Assembly (NCBI GenBank): GCA_002361355.1
Contig: DESQ01000020.1
Span: forward strand, 1-54,998
Length of the DNA stretch: 54,998 bases
Direction: 5' to 3'
Source: Lachnospiraceae bacterium UBA3310
GTDB taxonomy: Bacteria; Bacillota; Clostridia; Lachnospirales; Lachnospiraceae
The notes beneath the pieces are model-generated. The model saw nothing but the letters and a program-made list of their open reading frames with translations, was not told the origin of the DNA and ran no database searches. The number at the start of each line of letters is the position of its first letter. The stretch's first letter is position 1. The translations under genes and the position numbers were made by a program. Of the stretch, positions 51,683-54,998 are shown piece after piece.

Positions 51683-53308
51683 ATGAAGAGTAGGATTCAA
51701 ATATCCGGCAGAGAGGTTTTCGGATGGCTTCTCATCTGCGTGAGTGCCCTGATGCTTTTAAGGAGCGCCTCACTGTGTTTTAGCAATGATATCTGGTACG
51801 ACGAACTTTTCACCGTGGGGATGGCGGAACATTCCTACGGCGAACTGGTTCGTTTTACAGCGGCAGACGTACATCCGCCGCTGTATTATTGTATTGTCAA
51901 GTTTTTTGCAGACTTATGTAAACTAATTATACCGTCGGCGGGGACGGTTATACCGGCGAAACTGGTGTCCGTTCTGCCTTTTTTTATTCTGCTGATCTAC
52001 AGTGTGACGTGGATCCGCAAAAGATGGGGCGTCTTTACGGGCGGACTGTTTCTGTTCTGCGTGACTGCCATGCCGCAGTTGTCGGCCTACACGGTGGAAG
52101 CGCGGATGTACGGCTGGGCGCTTCTGTTTGTGACGGCGGCTTTCCTGCACGCCTCCGCGTGTGCGGAGCGTAAGTCTGTGCCTCACGGGACGGCATTTGT
52201 GCTCTACGGGCTGGCGGCGGCTTATACCCAGTATTTTGCCTGTGTGGCGGTGGTGATGGTTTATCTGTATCTGCTGTTTCTGTTCTGGCGGCGGGACAAA
52301 ATGCGGATCAGGGAATGGCTGCTTTTTGTGGCGTTGTCCGTGGCCGGTTATGCGCCGTGGCTCTTTGCACTGGCGGGGCAGATCAGCGCCGTTCGGGAGA
52401 ATTACTGGATTTTGCCGCTGACCTGGCGTTCTCTCGGAGGATGCGTCAAATTTTTAATGAAACCTGCGTTTAGCAATGATAGGGTAAACACGGTTCTTGC
52501 GGTGGTTTTGGCAGCAGGTTATGGGGTGGTGTTTGTATGGTGCGGATGGAAATATAAACTCGAACATAAGGGGAGAGTTTTTGAAGATATACCTGAAAAC
52601 CACTCCTTTGTTTTGGCTGCTGCCGGGATATGGGTTCTTGCCGGCGTGGTTGGTTTTGGCTTTGCTGCATCCCTGCTGATCCGGCCGGTTTTTGTGTACC
52701 GCTATATGATTCCTGCGCTGGGGTGTTTCTGGCTGGGTTTTGCGCTCTGCATGAATGAAATATTATGTAAACCAAAAACGGAGAGCGCCCGGGCGGACAG
52801 ATTTTTTCCGGTTTTCGGTTCCGCTTTCCTGATCCTTGTGGTGGTGGTTGGCCTGCGCGACTACCGTGCCTTTATGGGTGAGGAGGAGTTTAAGGTCATG
52901 TGCATGCGGGAGACGGAGACAGCACTTTCCCTGATCGGTCAGGAGGATACCGTTCTCTATAACTTCGATCAGGTGCAGGCAGTGACGGGCTATTATCTGC
53001 CGGAGACCGTGGAACGCCTGCTGTGGCGGACGCAGGGGGAAAGCCTGATTCAGAAAATTACCTCGCCCTGTGGTTACGCGCAGGACGTGGACAAGATTCG
53101 TCGGATGCTTGCAAAGATGCAGGAGGATGAAAAGACGAAAACTCTCTGGTTTGTGGGCAGCTTTAACAGCCGGGATGACATTGTGGCCGAGTGGCGCGCC
53201 GCCGGACTTGAGGTGGAGGAAATGGGGAGTTTTTTGCTGGAGCGATATTGGTTTAATTTGTATAGAATTTCAATTTTTGATCATAATACTTCCAGAGATT
53301 ACTTTTAA
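51683..53308 (+). CDS. GT-C family membrane glycosyltransferase
   Basis: The 541-residue protein has about ten membrane helices and an external loop after helix 1. SNDIWYDELFTVGMAEHSYG supplies the acidic motif of the GT39/ArnT/PMT-like GT-C fold, and VHPPLYYCIVKFF is the usual HPPLYY segment. Such enzymes transfer sugars from polyprenyl-phosphate donors to lipid or protein acceptors on the outer face of the membrane. The C-terminal 170 residues form a soluble domain. Start ATG 51683 is 4 bp after thrS, and there is no strong ribosome site between. Two TTATGTAAAC copies lie inside (51914 and 52763). Acceptor and sugar are unknown. Confidence 0.85.
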   Translation: MKSRIQISGREVFGWLLICVSALMLLRSASLCFSNDIWYDELFTVGMAEHSYGELVRFTAADVHPPLYYCIVKFFADLCKLIIPSAGTVIPAKLVSVLPFFILLIYSVTWIRKRWGVFTGGLFLFCVTAMPQLSAYTVEARMYGWALLFVTAAFLHASACAERKSVPHGTAFVLYGLAAAYTQYFACVAVVMVYLYLLFLFWRRDKMRIREWLLFVALSVAGYAPWLFALAGQISAVRENYWILPLTWRSLGGCVKFLMKPAFSNDRVNTVLAVVLAAGYGVVFVWCGWKYKLEHKGRVFEDIPENHSFVLAAAGIWVLAGVVGFGFAASLLIRPVFVYRYMIPALGCFWLGFALCMNEILCKPKTESARADRFFPVFGSAFLILVVVVGLRDYRAFMGEEEFKVMCMRETETALSLIGQEDTVLYNFDQVQAVTGYYLPETVERLLWRTQGESLIQKITSPCGYAQDVDKIRRMLAKMQEDEKTKTLWFVGSFNSRDDIVAEWRAAGLEVEEMGSFLLERYWFNLYRISIFDHNTSRDYF

Positions 53309-53327
53309 AGATCGGAAGGAGGCAATT

Positions 53328-53642
53328 ATGGCGGAATTAAAATGTGGTGTGTTAAACTGTAGTTATAATCAGGAGGATTGCTGCTGTAAGGGGGATATCA
53401 TGGTGGGAGGCAGTCATGCCTGCGACTGTGACGGTACCTGCTGCGAGAGCTTTTCCCAGAGACGCGGAGACGCGTATATCAGTTCCCTGGAGCATCCCTG
53501 CAGGACGATCAGCATCGACTGTGAGGCGGAAAAGTGTGTGTATAACTCCAATTATAAGTGTCATGCAGAGCATGTGGATATCCGGGGCGGTGGTGCCAGC
53601 AACTGCAAGGAGACGCTGTGTGCAACTTTCAGGGAGGCCTGA
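53328..53642 (+). CDS. Cys-rich protein with two DUF1540-type units
   Basis: The 104-residue soluble protein contains two related cysteine units. The first is CGVLNCSYNQEDCCCKGDI followed by HACDCDGTCCESF. The second is CEAEKCVYNSNYKCHAEHVDI followed by CKETLCATF. The pattern C-x3-5-C-x-Y-N-x4-C matches DUF1540, thought to be a small metal-binding domain. No signal peptide is visible. Start ATG 53328 follows GGAAGGAGG and gives a compact protein, while the frame to 53070 lies inside the glycosyltransferase gene. It starts 19 bp after that gene. Role is unknown. Confidence 0.88.
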   Translation: MAELKCGVLNCSYNQEDCCCKGDIMVGGSHACDCDGTCCESFSQRRGDAYISSLEHPCRTISIDCEAEKCVYNSNYKCHAEHVDIRGGGASNCKETLCATFREA

Positions 53643-53669
53643 TGCATTCCGGTTGAACTGGTAAGGATA

Positions 53670-53697
53670 ACTGGTTGCCAGTTCTGCATTTTTATAT
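53670..53697 (+). terminator. Weak terminator-like hairpin after the DUF1540 gene
   Basis: AACTGG (53670-53675) pairs with CCAGTT (53679-53684) around a 3-nt loop. CTGCATTTTTAT follows, a short T run a few bases later. Confidence 0.35.
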
Positions 53698-53709
53698 TAC
53701 AATAGTTAT

Positions 53710-53741
53710 GTTGGACGCAGGCCGTTTGGCTTGCGTCCAAC
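53710..53741. other. Strong hairpin before the lipoprotein gene
   Basis: GTTGGACGCA and an inner GCC pair with GGC and TGCGTCCAAC around a GTTT loop, about 13 bp. No T run follows on the plus strand. It lies 28 bp before the next start codon and could protect or regulate the mRNA. Confidence 0.5.
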
Positions 53742-53768
53742 AATATACGGGAAAGGCAAACTTTATAT

Positions 53769-54539
53769 ATGAATAGAAGGAAAGTAAGCTGTCTCGCGGC
53801 TTTGGCATGTGCGCTAATTCTTGCGGCCTGCGGAGACGGGGAAGCTGTACATACGAGCGCGGATGCTTTGGAGACGGAGGAGACGGCGCTTCAAGAGGAT
53901 GCCGGCATGACAGGGGAAGAAGGCGGTGATACGGCGGATGCACCGGACGGGGAGGAAGCGGAACAGTCTGGCGATGCGGGAGAGAATACGATGCCGGTGG
54001 GGGATGGAAGTTTCATGGCGCCGGTGGAGATGGACGAAACCCTGAAAAATCAGTTGACAGAAGAAATGCTGGAAGAAAATGAGATGGATGCTTCCGTGGT
54101 GGAGAGCACCCGTGTCACGAAAGGGTGCAGCTTTACCCTGCCGGAGGCTTTTTCCGAGTCGGAGGATATTGAGGGCATGTATGTGACCAAACGGTATCCT
54201 ATTGACGCTTCCACAATCTATTATGTGGCACTCGGCAGGGATGTGGCACTGCAGTTGATGACGGAGGAGACCTTTAAGGCGCAGGCGGAAGAGAACTTCC
54301 GCAAGGAGTACGGAGAAGACATAGAGGTGCACATTGACAGTTTTGAGCGGATTCAGATTGATGGATGCCCGGCTTTTCGAATCCTGTGCCATTATCAGGT
54401 GGGCGACACGAAGATGTCACAGTTGGAGTATGCGATCAATGCGGATAAAAGCTATGTGATCACCTATTCCCAGACAGATGACTATGACCGGATGGAAGAG
54501 TATGAAGCCAGCGCGGAGACAATTCACCTTGAATTTTAA
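53769..54539 (+). CDS. Predicted lipoprotein of unknown function
   Basis: The 256-residue exported protein has a signal peptide with lipobox LAAC at about residues 18-21. A very acidic Glu/Asp/Gly/Thr linker runs to about residue 80. A globular domain follows with CSFTLPEAFSESEDIEGMYV, STIYYVALGRD and CPAFRILCHYQVGDTKMSQLEYAIN. The last part looks like a small alpha/beta domain similar in style to other Clostridial surface lipoproteins, but no named family is recognised. Start ATG 53769 has GGGAAAGG about 11 bp upstream. It stands alone between a strong hairpin and the promoter of the last gene. Confidence 0.75.
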   Translation: MNRRKVSCLAALACALILAACGDGEAVHTSADALETEETALQEDAGMTGEEGGDTADAPDGEEAEQSGDAGENTMPVGDGSFMAPVEMDETLKNQLTEEMLEENEMDASVVESTRVTKGCSFTLPEAFSESEDIEGMYVTKRYPIDASTIYYVALGRDVALQLMTEETFKAQAEENFRKEYGEDIEVHIDSFERIQIDGCPAFRILCHYQVGDTKMSQLEYAINADKSYVITYSQTDDYDRMEEYEASAETIHLEF

Positions 54540-54585
54540 ATAAAAAATTGTATGGATTTTTATCCCTTTTTTTGGAAAAATGTTA

Positions 54586-54614
54586 TTGACATCAAAGAAG
54601 GCAAAATTTACAAT
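54586..54614 (+). promoter_or_regulatory. Promoter of the last gene
   Basis: TTGACA (54586-54591) and TACAAT (54609-54614) are spaced exactly 17 bp, a near-consensus sigma-A promoter giving a leader of about 95 nt. Confidence 0.78.
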
Positions 54615-54664
54615 GGTATTTGAAGTCATAAAAAAGGCTTCTTTTAGTTATCTTAGGAATATCT

Positions 54665-54676
54665 ACACATATGTGT
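54665..54676. promoter_or_regulatory. 12-bp palindrome in the leader of the last gene
   Basis: ACACATATGTGT is a perfect palindrome, extended by TATC and GATA on its flanks. It lies about 45 bp downstream of the predicted transcription start and could be an operator or a short hairpin. Confidence 0.4.
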
Positions 54677-54716
54677 TGATAGATACCACACTTGAAAATG
54701 AAGGAGGATTAGGAAA

Positions 54717-54983
54717 ATGAAGAAATTTTTGGCATTAAGCTTTGCTTTGGCACTCACATTCTCTACCACTGTATGCGCAGCAGGGCCGAATATGGATCAG
54801 ATTGACGAACTGGCAGACAAGGTAGATAAGTCTATGCCTGAGTATGTTGCAAACGCTGTATCCGAGATGGAAGGCATTGATGAGATTCCTGCCATCGCAT
54901 CAGCAAGCAATCTGGTAACAGAGGGCAAAGTAACCAACGCTACCTGCGTTGTAGATAAGGTTGCTACAGGAACAATTAAATGA
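54717..54983 (+). CDS. Small secreted protein, unknown
   Basis: The 88-residue protein has a classic signal peptide (MKKFLALSFALALTFSTTVCAAG) with an Ala-x-Ala-like cleavage region, so the mature part is about 65 residues. It is acidic, with SMPEYVANAVSEMEGIDEIP and ASNLVTEGKVTNATCVVDKV. A cysteine occurs just before the cleavage region, but the lipobox is not typical. The start follows GGAGGATTAGG. The consensus promoter suggests strong expression. The C-terminus ends abruptly at ATGTIK, 15 bp before the window edge. Relatives may be longer, so a frameshift cannot be excluded. No family is recognised. Confidence 0.7.
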   Translation: MKKFLALSFALALTFSTTVCAAGPNMDQIDELADKVDKSMPEYVANAVSEMEGIDEIPAIASASNLVTEGKVTNATCVVDKVATGTIK

Positions 54984-54998
54984 AAACACTAATCCCCC

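Noticed and set aside
1..54998. CRISPR array, tRNA or rRNA genes, prophage
   Set aside because: No regularly spaced repeats, no TTCRANYC-type tRNA T-loop with acceptor pairing, no rRNA-like segment and no phage structural genes were seen.

Overview
The window looks like chromosome of a spore-forming Firmicute of the Lachnospiraceae type (Clostridium cluster XIVa). This rests on moderate GC, strong GGAGG ribosome-binding sites, a T-box leader before thrS, a CIRCE operator before htpG, a YtaF-type sporulation membrane protein, a SpoIID-like protein, and a four-gene operon of DUF5717/DUF5716 type. No rRNA, tRNA, CRISPR array, prophage or complete insertion sequence was seen. The genus cannot be told from the window.

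Layout. 1-5.5 kb: a small conserved protein with a GreA-type factor, an Rpn-family PD-(D/E)XK protein behind a folded leader, a Ca2+-type P-ATPase, and convergent ytaF. 5.6-16.3 kb: a beta-CASP metallo-beta-lactamase, thyA-folA, a soluble hybrid histidine kinase, ilvE, a PHP hydrolase, a foldase lipoprotein and htpG. 16.3-24.7 kb: a SpoIID/peptidoglycan-binding protein diverging from four co-directional genes, namely a 1183-residue beta-domain plus solenoid protein, a divergent Hsp70/actin-fold protein, a TPR-like protein and a coiled-coil membrane protein. 24.7-36.7 kb: purB, two metal exporters, a LytM-like/bactofilin pair, rarA, purA, an SDR, a HAD phosphatase, an FprA flavoprotein and tcdA. 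37-41.4 kb: a membrane diguanylate cyclase and a broken GH2 beta-mannosidase. 41.4-48.1 kb, minus strand: a DUF4143-type ATPase, a class II amidotransferase, a polar amino-acid ABC transporter whose second permease has an in-frame TGA, and a lipoprotein. 48.4-55 kb: a SEC-C protein, T-box-thrS with a coupled small membrane protein, a GT-C glycosyltransferase, a DUF1540 protein and two exported proteins.

Two things stand out beyond the genes. (1) The 10-mer TTATGTAAAC (reverse complement GTTTACATAA) occurs 14 times exactly, in both orientations, in intergenic DNA and in different coding frames; about 0.1 copy would be expected by chance. (2) A multi-helix element occurs upstream of the beta-CASP gene (5622-5758) and of the mannosidase (38852-38966). 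Its helices change sequence but keep pairing, the words ATTAACGAG and CGAGTCT are fixed, and one hairpin has a GNRA loop. A 3' remnant lies before folA. In all three places CGAGTCT sits 22-31 nt before a start codon. I do not recognise it as a named riboswitch class. The Hsp70-like operon is the best candidate for an undescribed protein system.

All calls come from reading the sequence; no database search was run.
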